A stretch of 64,000 nucleotides of DNA from Hippophae tibetana (Eukaryota; Streptophyta; Magnoliopsida; Rosales; Elaeagnaceae). Position 1 is the stretch's first letter, and each line of letters starts with the position of its first letter. The notes beneath the pieces were generated by a model. It was not told the origin of the DNA. It did not search any database and was given only the letters and a program-made list of their open reading frames with translations. The DNA lies in the NCBI GenBank assembly GCA_037013495.1, contig CM072807.1, positions 5,067,001 through 5,131,000 on the forward strand, in the 5' to 3' direction. Position numbers and translations under genes: made by a program. Shown in pieces: positions 37,182 through 48,744 of the stretch.

Positions 37182-37800
37182 TCATGGAGGGTTACCACCA
37201 TGTTTTGCCTTCCTACTTGTGGCATCGTCCCCCAATTTGAATGGTTTTTTTCTTTGATTGCTCTTTGATATTAGGGGTAATGCACTTTTTATGGCAAAAT
37301 TGTAACAACTCCTTGCCTTGTCATGTTCTCTCCTTATCTCCCTTATCCCTTCAACGGTAGGATACTTAATAAGTTGATGATATATAGAGGGGACTACTTT
37401 CATCTTATAGATCCAAGGTCTACCTAAATTTTTGTTGTAAGATTTAAGGGTATTCAACACCCAAAATTTGTAAGGATGATTACTCCTTCCACAAAGACCG
37501 ATAAACGTATGGTCCCTACCAATATGGTCAAGCTGCTATTGAAAACTAACAATGACATTTGATGTTGTGTTATATTTTTGGGATCTATCCCCATATCTAA
37601 CAATGTAGATAGATACAACAAATTTGAGGAGTTTCCATTATCCACCAGAATCCTACACACCTCATATTGTGCGATTTTGACAATGATAACCAAAGGATCA
37701 TGATGGGGTGGAAAGATCTCATGTCCTTCAAAAATGATAGGATAGACAAGTCCCTCATACTTCAGATTATATACTAGTCCATTCTTGTCCATGGCTTCCT
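37182..37800 (-). pseudogene. gypsy aspartic protease and following linker relic
   Basis: The segment 37454-37792 carries PPHHDPLVIIVKIAQYEV then RILVDNGNSSNLLYLSTL, the Tat-type retroviral-like aspartic protease. The active-site motif reads VDNGNS, where D-S/T-G is usual. The next frame (37182-37460) continues with NLGRPWIYKMKVVPSIYHQ and a KARSCY word, the conserved stretch between protease and RT in this lineage. A frameshift separates the two frames. Confidence 0.85.
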
Positions 37801-38166
37801 AGGCATACCTCTTTCTTGAGTTGTTGGAATAACCTGACATGGTTGGCCCACCATGTTTGGTATGGATTATGGAAACATCCACTTGGGGAGGCTGATTAGG
37901 CTTGTTCGTACCCTTGGGAGTAATATTTAAGGGAATTAACTAACTTCAATTAGTAAGGTTGTTTACTCCCCTATTTTCTTCTCATGAACCCCTAGTTTTG
38001 TCGACCACATCTCCCAAATATCATTTCGATAGTAGATGTTTGATTTCCCTTTAAGGTGTCGGAAATCCCTAGTATAATGACATGTTTCTTTATGGAATGC
38101 ACAATGCTTATTGGGATCCCTCATTGGAGTCTTCATAGGTTGTGGCCAATTGACCTGATTAATACG

Positions 38167-38990
38167 TTATATACATTCTATAACATCTACCAATGAGATA
38201 CATAATTGATGACCTCTAAAAAAGGACAATACTCTTCCCCAAGTCCTCAGCTTTCCTTTGGGCATGATCACGAGTTTGAAACAAAGAAGGTTAGGGCACT
38301 TGTCTCCATAAGGCCTTTTATCCTCTTCCCTTTTGACTAAAATAGGCTTGGTTATGGCTCTATTTACCACCCCCTTGGTGGAATTCATCTCTCTTTCCAT
38401 ATTGACAAACTTTTGGGTCTCTTCATAGACCATTTCTAGAGATTAGGAAATGGTCTTGGTCAATCGGATGAATAAGTCAGTATCACACTTGATGCCTTTA
38501 TAGAAGGCTTTAATGGCAATGGAATCAAGACATTGTGAAATTTCCATCTTCTCCTTCTTGAACCTCTTCATATGGACTTCAATGGTCTCTTTGTCCTATT
38601 AGATGGCTGAAAAAAATGGTATGATTCCTTTCTTATTGGCTTATTGTATGCATAATTGGTAACAAATGCTTTTACCAATGTATCAAAGCTTTTTATACTC
38701 TTGGGTGGCAACTCAATAAAGCATTGTTACGCCGTATCTTGGAAGGTTTTTGCAAACATGACTTCTCTTTTATTCTCAGGGAGGCTCACAGCGGCTATGG
38801 TCATCTTGAAGTGAATAACATCAACCACTAGGTCTTTTTCCCCTTTTAAGTGAGACACTTGGAGGTAGTAAATTTTAAGGGTGGTGTTGTCAACTCAAGG
38901 ATTGACATTGACAATTTTTAGGTCATTCCAAGGTCTTAGCTTCTCATGTCCTTTGAATTGATCATCCATTTTTGCCAACATTTTCTCCTC
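38167..38990 (-). pseudogene. gypsy gag relic
   Basis: Minus-strand reading across stops gives MFAKTFQDTA then QCFIELPPKSIKSFDTLVKA, the retrotransposon Gag capsid signature (A..WF..LPP.SI.SF..L). The open part 38167-38433 (MVYEETQKFVNMEREMNS) is the downstream Gag segment before the zinc knuckle. Stops and at least one frameshift interrupt it. Confidence 0.8.
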
Positions 38991-39710
38991 TATGTCTCTA
39001 AGTTTTTCCTCAAAGGTATCGCTCGAACAACCGGATGATGTTGGGAATCCTGATATAGCAACATTCCCCAAACTTGAACATATTGAGAGTGGATGGGGCG
39101 CACATTATGCCAAATGTTTATGAATCGAGGGGTTTATGTACGTAGGTTATGGAATGAGATTGGAGGTTAGAGTTATAGGTAGGTGTTGTTCTTCAATTTT
39201 AGTAAGTCATTGTTGCTAGGGATCTTGCGATGCACTTCCCATCCTAGGTGGATGATTGACCATTACATGGGGATTGAGAGTATGGAACGAACTTTCAACT
39301 TTCGAATAATCCTCATGTTTCAACCTAGACCTAAGTTTCTCATAATCTCTTTAGGACTTAGTGAACGCTTGTTGTAGCTCTGTTATTTGTCTTTAGAGAC
39401 TCTTTAATATGGTGTCCTTTTCAAGAGATATACTTTCGAAGTTGTAGCTTACCAAACTTGTAGCCCACGAAAATGTTCTGGATGGTTTGATTGTGTTATT
39501 ATAAGATAATGCCCGGTCGTCGTCATTGACTAAGGGTCGTGCGCGACCATGTTCTTGATCACTCTACGACGTTATGATTGGTGAGGAATGATGCATCTGG
39601 TCATTGAGATCGAATTCTAGAGTTAGGTGAGTGAGGCTATTAGTTTACTCGGAGTGAGACAGTGGGCTAGCCATACTGAGTGTTCCCATGACATGATTTG
39701 TTTCTCTATG

Positions 39711-40141
39711 GTGTAAGATACAAGGTCTAAATTGTTAACTAAGGACTAGAAAGATTTAAGATCATCTCACCATTATTGATATATATAACACCTAAGAGAC
39801 AAGTGTCGAGATTATATTGATAGAAGTTCTATTTTGAGATGTTAGAGTACATATAGTAATTATACATATAAGAAGCTTGCCTTACTCAGGTCGCATAATA
39901 CACCTATTATTGGTACGTAGAGCTTTTAGGAGGGTTACCAATGGGTTGTCCAATCCTGACATTTATAACTGATGAGGTGCCACTTGTTTTGCTTTATGAG
40001 ATCATGCTTTAGAAATTATTAATAATAGGATGTATTGGCACAACCAACCTAGGTCACCATATCCAAATTGTTTAAAAAATTGTATACAAAAGTGATTCAG
40101 ATCGCTAGGGTGACATACATGTTAAGGTAGAGTACGAAACA
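39711..40141 (-). repeat. 5' LTR of the gypsy element
   Basis: Direct repeat of 28386-28793 in the same orientation. On the minus strand it starts TGTTTCGTACTC at 40141. The inner limit is uncertain: the first about 60 bp do not align well with the other copy. Confidence 0.8.
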
Positions 40142-42855
40142 TAGTTAAACATATATTTAATTGACTTTGATAAAAAAATGTTTAAAGTATATTCTATACA
40201 TGTTTTTACCATATATTTTAATATGAATTTTTTTATCTTAATATTCATGAAAATGTATTTATATAATTTTTTTATAATTTTTGTCATAAAAATGTGTGAT
40301 AAACTGATATATGAAACGTAAGGTTTCTTATTTTGGAATGACAGCACTGACCATTGCTCTTTAATTAATGTGGAAGTATTTAAAGGAGTTCAAATTTAAA
40401 AATGACAGTGCCTTATTCTTCATAAAGTAGCTCAAACTCACAAGAAAATTGTATGATAATTTTTTATTATATTAAAATACATATATTCTAGGTTGTCACT
40501 GAAAATCTTATAGAAAACAGAAAAAAGTTTGCAATAAAATATGGGAGCTTTGATTTTTTTGGATTATAAATATTTTTATAACTGTGTAACATATTATTAA
40601 AAAAAATTGTATGTGAAAGGCGTGCACATAATATAAAGTGACGGCGGAGGGTGATCAATGCATTTTTATATATTATATTTATAATTATATTAATAATTTT
40701 TTATTAGATATAATTATATTTATCCATAATATTATAATATCATTTTTAATTTATTATAAATTTTTTAAGAGATGTAAATATGCAAGCTTGGTGTGAAACT
40801 GTCTATATGAGCCGAAAGGAGGGAGATTATTATGCCTCCTCATGAAAAGAAGATAGAAGACCTTATTTTCTTCTTTTTCTTTTTCTTCCTAATAGATAAA
40901 TGACCACATTACAGATTCGCATATACTATTTCTTGCTTCATGGGTATGGACGGTAGAAAAATGACATCATATTTTGATCTACTTTTACACTTTAATATCA
41001 TAAATGATGATGTTGGGTAGTTTTATTAGATAATACATTTAAATCCAAAAAATTGTATTAGATGAAATTATGTTTTATGATGTTTTTCTAATAAATATAG
41101 TAGTGCTCAACTGCCTATGTGTATATATATATAAGCATTATGTTATAGTGTAGATAAGAATAAACCCTAAAGATTTAATATAAAAAGATAATACAACACA
41201 TAAACCCTAAGGATTAGAAAACTCTTGAGAAAGCCATAGGAAAATCTATAATTAAACCTCTGAATAAGATTAAACTTTCATGTGTCGCACGTTGGCTTGG
41301 TTGTTGTGCCTATAATAATTGTGAAGTTCTACTCCGACTCATAGTACTTTATTTATGTTGTGGGGTTCGTTTGTTGCCAGAATTGTATAAATTTCCGTAC
41401 AATCATTATATATTAATTTCGAATTTCTTTTTTATTTATTTAATAATAAATAAAAAATACTTTAAGCCCTCTTAAAAAAACAAAAAACAAATATTAAGCT
41501 TTTATATTGAAAGATTACATTAGTCTTAAAGCAACTAACTGTGGCAGACCAAAATCACCATTAGTTCGAGCATAGGTCACCAAATCCCATGGACTCGTTC
41601 ATTTAATCTTTCCCAATTTTGTTTTGTATTATGCCTACCTACCCCATATCTTTAATCAAAGATGCAAAGACTCCCTTAATGTTCTAAGAAAAATAGAAAA
41701 TTAACGAACACAAATTTCAAATATAGAAAAGTGTCCCCAATTCACTTTGTGTTAAGTATAGGTGTTGTAACGTTGTTTAGTATTATAGATTTGGGAGCGG
41801 GGTTATAGAGGTTTTTTATATAGGATTAGAGGGGGTTTTATATATAATCATATTATTTTAATAAATTTTATTTTTTAAATTAATATTTTAATATGAAAAT
41901 ACTAAAATAATATACTTTGTAATTAATTAAACACTTTTTAAAATTAAAAAATTAAATAATATCAATTATAATTAAAGATATTTATAAAAATATTAAATGA
42001 TACAAATAACCAATTTGTATGAATTTTTTCTAAAATCTCTTTATTTATTCATTTGTGAAAAGGGAACTCTACAGTCAAAATTTCATTTTTTTCTTTAAAT
42101 GTAACAGAAAAATATATATAATACATATATTTATATTTTCTAATAAAATATATGTAATGAATTAATTTTTAATTAAAAACTAGAAAAGTGCTCATAATTT
42201 TAATTAGAAAAAATTACTCAAAACTAAAACTGCTCAATAGTTTTAATTAGAAAACAAAAACAAACACAAATTGTTATACATTAACAGTTTAATCGCATTT
42301 ATTTAATTATTTTATAATCTGAAAAATCTAGAATAGTTACTCTACAATAGTTACGTGGATGAAGTAACTAATATTTGAGATATAATACAGAAAAAAAAAC
42401 CCAAATTTGTTAAGGAATGTATATTTTAATACACTAAGCCAAGTTCGTTACCTTTACAAAAATATCACAAAGATCTATTTTATAAAAGATGTATATATAT
42501 TATATATAATACATTTATTTATGCACTATACTGTATACATAAATATTTACATGAGATATTATATTGTCACTCTGGCTTTTCATAAGTATGGTAGAAGACA
42601 GGATAATAATACAACATTAAAGGTTAACTCCAAAATTGGAAACATTGTGTCTCTTCTCATTTGTCCTACGGGAAGGGTCATTTGCACCCAAAATAACAAG
42701 AAGGATGAGCCAAGTAAGAAGCACAAATGATTAAGCTAAGGAAATTAAAGCAGTAATAGACTAATAACACTAATCAGTATTCCTGAACCCTGGTAGTGGT
42801 AAAGTTTTATCCTTCGAAATGTTACAAATTTTGAGAGATTTGGATAAGAAAATTG
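40142..42855. other. AT-rich intergenic DNA downstream of the TauE/SafE gene
   Basis: No recognisable gene. A patch at about 41130-41400 (TAAACCCTAA words, then GC-richer sequence) has the composition of an LTR but no partner was found. The 107-codon plus-strand frame at 42407-42730 is low-complexity at its start and has no domain I know; its end overlaps the expected 3' UTR zone of the gene. Confidence 0.5.
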
Positions 42856-45800
42856 CTACGCATTGTACTTGCATAGATTTTCAAAACCCATGTATTCATG
42901 CCGCTGAATCTTCCCAATCATGTTTGTAATGCCAACTCCACCTAGCAGACATAGGTAAAAACTCTTAAAATGATGGGGGGGGGGGGGGGGGGGGGGAAAC
43001 ACCGTTGATGGCATCAGTATATATATATAGCCAGGCATAGTATAATGCTTACCTAATGAGATTGCACTAACAAATATTGTAAAGGCAAGAATGAAGATTA
43101 TAAGGGAAGCTCTTCCCAATATGATAATCATCCTTCTCACTACATGCTGCCCTATGAAAGCCGCAACAGTAGCCACAGCAACAAAGTAAAGAGCTGCCAA
43201 ACAAATTGCAAAACATTCGAGTACATGATGAAGGCATATAAAAACCAGGGTTCAAAACTAACCATATATAGATATTTGGAAGTTATACTAACCATAAGGA
43301 ACTGGAAAACGTTTGAGAAGATAGTATTCGACAACGGACATAGATGAGGAGAAGGTCATAGCAAAAGTAGCAGTGGCACTTGAAACCTGTACAGAAATTG
43401 AGAAGAAATTAAAATAACAAAACCAATGGCATAGTTCTTGTATTATTTACCAGTTTAACAATACCAAATTATTTGCAAAACATTCAGAAGCACATAATTT
43501 TGGGCATAACAATTAAAGAAATTTTTTGCACTGTTGTTGATGATTTTTTTTAAGTGAGGCAAGTTAACAAAGTGACCTGAGGGGGAACTCCCAGCTCCAG
43601 GAATAGGGGACCCATAATAAATCCTCCACCTAATCCAAGCAAACCGCCAACTACTCCAGCAAGAATACCACAAGCACAATAGAGAATCAACTGGTGCACT
43701 CGGAAAGTTGTGCCATCATCTCCCTTGGAAGCAATTTTTCTCCGACCTTTGTACAAGAGAATTGCCTCATACAGCGACACCCCAACTGAAACCGGGACCT
43801 AGGAAAACATGAAATCAATTTTTTTTGGCTGAGATTCCACACCTTGTGAAACCGGGGAAAGAACTTGGAACTGACAAGGTTTAGGTAACAATTTCAAAAA
43901 TTCAGGCTACTGGTCGACAGAAAAATATAGACATTTATGTGAACAGAAAAGAAACGAAAGCCACTTTGCTGAATACAAACACCTGCATTAAGTTCAATAT
44001 CCAATACGATTTTGAACAATTAGGCATCTTTTCCTGCAAGTAGATGATTACTAGTAGTTAGTTTTTTAATGTATAAAATCAAAGGACACTGCCACCAATG
44101 AAAAAAAAGGACAGAAGAGAAAGTATAACCTTGGAAATTTGCAATGCAAGAAATGCAACCCAAACAAAAACCAGAAGTCCAAGCTCCTTCCAGCAGACAT
44201 TCTCGAGGACAGTGACCTGAAAGGATTATGTTGATTTAGCTTTCAGAACTCAACCTAAGTAGTTGTTCCCAGAAGAGCACCTCCAGCACTTACCTCTTGT
44301 TCCTTGCCATCCTTTGCAGGGTCATTGCTTGGGCCCGCAGGAAGAGCCTTATATTCTGCATTGCCACCACCAGAACCTAATACAGAAAGAAAATACAAGG
44401 CACAATTTCAAAAATTCAATTTAGAGAAGGATTTCTATTATATATGATTATGTTAAAGAGGTAATGGATCAACCCACCACTAGGTTCCAAAAGCTTGGCA
44501 GTTTCCTGAAATTCACCCAAAAAAAAAAAATTGAGATTCGAAAGGCTATAAATTTTTAAATTTGTTTTTTCCTCCAATTCTATACACAATGGATCAAAAT
44601 TTCCATCATTTAAGTAGATCTTATATTAATAGGGGAAAAACAAGAGCATAATCATATAACCTAATCCTTTTCTTACCTTCTTCATTATGGTTTCCTTTTT
44701 CCATGTTTCAACACCCTTCAAAAATGCCCTGGTTGATGTGACTGAAAACCATCTCTGGCTCAAAGTGAGTTAATGCTTTAAAATGACAATCAATGGAAAC
44801 AGCACTCCAGTATTTCATCTAATTTACCTATAAATAGAACAATAAGTAAAACTGTGACCATCCAGTCGGCAAAGATAACGTTGAAAGTCACTCCTATGCT
44901 AACCCCCAGCATGAGCATTGGTTGGATGAGCAGAGCCAAATCATAATCAATGATGGGCATATCAAGGGTTGGATGCCTTAGCTTAAGGTTATAGTAGACA
45001 GCTGAAGCAGCTGCACCCATTATCATACCTAAACCAACAAACAGAATTAACTCTTTTAAGTTACAATTAAGTTATTACAACATGAAAAGCTTCAGCTGGC
45101 AATGCTTTAGTTTGAGAAAACAGTGCTCTAAGAGTCCAGGAGACCTGACTGGTCTAAATTATAAACCAACAGTTCACCTATTTCTGCATTAAATAATCAC
45201 CTATCCGTTTAGGCAAGATTTTCTGAATTGAGGAAATAAAACAGGTGACCAAGCAACAACATAACAACCCACCAAATTCAAGTTAATCAGAACTTCTATG
45301 ATCAATTAGTAAAAAAAAACATTTTTTTAGTCAAAAAGAGAATGCATCATTGACTTTCGTTTTGTTTTTAATTTTGTTACTTTGCTTCTGTATATCTACC
45401 AAATCTATAATCTCAAGAACATCATTAGTTTCAATGTGAGAGAGAGGGTTGTAATCTCATTCAAGTAAGGCAACAGTTTGACAACTTTTGTTTCCAAAGA
45501 AAATTACTATACTAGAGTGGAATATTTTCTTACATTTAGAGATAGCTGTTGCAGACTTAGCATCAAATCCAATAATTAATGAAAGCATAGGGACAAAGAT
45601 TCCCCCACCACCAACGCCACCTACACTTCCAAACGCTGCTCCAAAGAATCCAATTATAGATCCCAACACAATTTGCCAACCAAATTTCATCCCCTGTAAC
45701 GAAAATACAGAAATTCTTCATGGTAAATTTCCACGATTCTGAGCAGATAAAGGATGCAAATATGCCATAACAGGTACGATATAGCCAGTTGCAAAAAGTA

Positions 45801-46431
45801 AAGACGCTATATAATTGAATATACTCATGCATAAAAGACCACCATGTGTCCAATTAACTTAGAGAAATTTCTGAAAGCATCCAAATAGTGCACACGTAAC
45901 ATAAAAATATATGCAACGTTTAATTGTTACCATACATGCATTTTTTTTAATAATGCAAAAATATATTTTCTGTAATTTCCATAATACAATCGTATGTTTT
46001 ATGTTTTTTTCTTTTAATAAAGTAAAAAAATATACGTTTTTTCGAGTTAAAAATAAAATTACTTAAAAAATATATGTTTTAAAGTTACCAAAAAAACACA
46101 TATATTCACCACATGCAATTAACCAAAGAATAAAAAATTGTTCACATCATCTATGTGAACAATAATCCAACCAATAAAGTACAATAGAAGAGACAAGACG
46201 ACCAAAAAAAATTACCGGCCAGACGTGTTGGTAACCAATTTTATCGGACTGCCATAAGAAATTCGCAGCTCTGAGAAGAAGATTAGATTCAGATCCTTCT
46301 GATCCATCAAATCTCGACGCTTCCAGTCTCATGCTTCTCTCAGCCGAAGCAAACAAGAAAGCTAATGCAAAGTTAAAACACATCGTTGACATTGAAATCA
46401 CACCCCGCCTTTTCGATCCAAAAACAGCCAT
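42856..46431 (-). CDS. Sulfite exporter TauE/SafE family membrane protein
   Basis: Multi-pass membrane protein of the TauE/SafE family; bacterial relatives export sulfite or sulfonates, while the substrate of most plant members is unproven. Exons: 46216-46431, 45534-45693, 44828-45028, 44677-44741, 44478-44505, 44294-44376, 44130-44216, 43983-44033, 43577-43798, 43293-43386, 43053-43193, 42856-42941. All are GT-AG and sum to 1434 bp, giving 477 aa. The N-terminus has a hydrophobic stretch ([13 protein letters not shown]) like a signal sequence. The first TauE half starts near residue 73 ([19 protein letters not shown]); a hydrophilic loop at about 193-255 includes [16 protein letters not shown]; the second half has [20 protein letters not shown] near residue 340. 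The two Gly-rich repeats mark the inverted halves typical of the fold. The first in-frame ATG (46429-46431) is chosen; the upstream GTG is not used. Confidence 0.96.
42975..42996. repeat. 22-base G homopolymer in a TauE/SafE intron
   Basis: Uninterrupted G run on the plus strand, hence C22 in the transcript, inside the 111-bp intron 42942-43052 and about 33 bases upstream of the acceptor. Confidence 0.95.
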
Positions 46432-46900
46432 ATCCGATTCCACGAATTTTCCCACCCTTTGCCAACAATTTTTTTGCTCTTTCTCTTTCTTAAAAGCTAA
46501 AACTTCTAAATAAAAACCAAGATTACTTCAAAACAAACATAAATTCCAGCAAAACTTGGCAGAAAGCAGAGCCTGAAGTAGCAGAACAAAGAGAAATGCT
46601 GAATTTTCGGAATGTTTCTGTAGGGAACGGGGCGCGAAAACCAAGTAGAAAGACGAGCGGAATTTTCTCGAGAAAATGAAGAAAAACCAACAAAGAGGCG
46701 TGTTGACCTTAAAACTATAAAACGAAGGATGGGAGAAAAGAAGAGAGTGGTGTCTTGTAAGTTGTAAAGTGAACAAAGGAGGATGGACTGGACTGTAAAT
46801 ATAGTGATAAGAGATATCAGATATATGAAGAGAAATACAACAGTTAGTGAGATTTGCTGAAGGAGGTGAAATAAATGAATCTGAGAGAGATTTTGTTTTT
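46432..46900 (-). promoter_or_regulatory. 5' leader and promoter zone of the TauE/SafE gene
   Basis: Upstream of the ATG on the minus strand is a CT-rich leader-like sequence with higher GC than the flanking DNA. I could not fix a TATA box or start site. Confidence 0.35.
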
Positions 46901-48510
46901 TAATTGAAATTATACTTTATGTATGTATGGTACATGTAATTTGAAATTGAATTTTTAAATAATTTTGTAAACTTATTATTCTTAAAGTAAAAAAAATATT
47001 AATTTCAAAATAATTTTATAAATTGTTTAATGTTTTTAAAAGTAAAAAAATTACCCTAACATTAAAAGAAATTATCCGAAAATATTATCCAAGAAACCAA
47101 CCACTTAATTATAAATTACAAAAAATATTTTCCATAAATCCGTTTCATAAGAACATATAATTCTACAATCCACTACTTCACATATATATATCATAATTAC
47201 TATTATAATTTTTTATTAAATTTAATTATATTTATTAATAATATTATCTTATATTAATTATAATTTAATAAATAATTTTTTTCTTATAACTTATATTAAA
47301 AAAAGATTGCTCCAAGCTTCTCGTGTCCAAGGGATGAAATAGAAAATAATTGGTGTTTCTTTGCATTGGTTATTGTTGAATACATCTTAAATTCATATAA
47401 ATACAAGAATATAATTCGAATTTTTAATGTTTACTCGTGATAATATTAGGATTTATTTAGTAAATTAATTAAAAAATTATATTTAAATCATAATTTAAAA
47501 ATAATTTTCAAGAGTTTTTAAAAATAATGAATTGTTTGGTTATTATTTTAATAAATTGTTTAAAAAACAAAAAAATTATACATTATTTAGTCAAATTATT
47601 TTAAATAACGTGATTTAATAGATAATTAATGATATTTATTATGTTTTAAAAATGATATTTTAAAAACACTAAAAACAACCCTAGGTTATTTTCTAAATTT
47701 TAAGTTTTAAAAACATTTATTTTTTAAAATAGTTTGTAATAATATGGTCAGATACTTTTATTTTTTTTTAAGGACATTTTTTTGTTTTGTAAATTAAAAA
47801 ATTATTTTTGTGTTGATTGTCCAAACAAGCTCTTATATTCTGTGTTTTCTTCTGTTCTTTGTGTTTTGTTTTAGTATTCTCAATTTTATGTTAGTGTTAT
47901 ATTTTTATAATTGGTGAAGTATGTAACATAGCAATTATTTACCCTCTTTATGTTACAATTAATTATTTTTAGAAAGATTGAATGCTAATTAGGATATCCC
48001 CAACTCTTTTATAACGGTGATAGTTACGTTTATATAGTTTTTTTTCTTAACAATAACACATTAAAAATACTATTTCACTATATAAAAAAGTTAGGTTTAA
48101 TGTATCTTTATATCTATGTTTATTAGTTATAATTTTTTTTTATGAATAAGGTATTTATGTGTTTTTACAATTCTGATATGTAAAGATTTAGTAAACTCCA
48201 AATATTTTATTTAATTTAAAGTTTCATTGATACAAAATTTCAAAAAATCACATTTAATGGTGAAGATACTTGAAGAGCAAAATGAAGAATATCATGTTTT
48301 AATGGGTTTTTTTTTTAATATAACTATCATTCTCTACGTAAGTTGCTCTAATTTTTAGTATTTGAATATATATTAGTGAGTTTTATCTAAATAAATAATA
48401 TTTTTATTATATTTTTAAATCTAAATATTAATAAAATATTTTCCTCCTCTTATTAAAAAATTGTTTCTTCTATTTAAATTATGAAAAGTAAAAAAGCTTT
48501 TTATACTCTT

Positions 48511-48744
48511 AAAACATAATATAATCTCTAACATTTTAAAATGTATAATTTAATCCTTAATTTTTTAAAATTTAACAATTTTAATCCAATTAACTAGAAT
48601 ATGGTTCATAATAACCTTTTCACAAAAATAAAATTTATTCTCTAACTTTTAACAAAAACCTTTAAATTTGATTAAAATGGTTAAATTTTAAAATATTAGA
48701 AATTAAATTATATATTTTAAAAAATTAGAGACTAAATATTATTT
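48511..48744. mobile_element. Foldback MITE-like inverted repeat
   Basis: Left arm 48511-48592 and right arm 48666-48744 are imperfect reverse complements over about 80 bp, sharing blocks such as ATAATTTAAT, TTTTTTAAAAT and TTTAACNATTTTAATC. The spacer is about 73 bp. The high arm identity and small size suggest a non-autonomous TIR element; no clear target duplication was found. Confidence 0.65.

Larger units (their letters stand above)
28386..40141 (-). mobile_element. Ty3/gypsy element, Tat/Grande-like layout, internally deleted
   Basis: Direct repeats at both ends (LTRs) enclose about 11 kb. Reading on the minus strand from the right LTR the order is gag, aspartic protease, RT amino end joined to integrase carboxyl end, tandem repeats and noncoding DNA, an ORF on the opposite strand, then the left LTR. 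An additional antisense ORF and a repeat-rich 3' region between integrase and 3' LTR are known features of the Tat lineage (for example maize Grande). A minus-strand polypurine-like AAAGGAG lies just inside the left LTR. The LTRs have diverged, so the insertion is not recent. Outer LTR limits at 28386 and 39711 are approximate. Confidence 0.85.

Noticed and set aside
41130..41400. Possible solo LTR
   Set aside because: Composition is LTR-like, but no second copy, no TG/CA limits and no target duplication could be found.
42407..42730. Plus-strand ORF of 107 codons after the TauE/SafE gene
   Set aside because: First half is low-complexity Tyr/Ile; no domain recognised. Overlap with the 3' UTR zone of the opposite gene makes chance more likely.
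46432..46455. Upstream GTG start extending the TauE/SafE protein by 8 residues
   Set aside because: Plant nuclear genes rarely start at GTG, and the ATG at 46429-46431 gives a normal family length.
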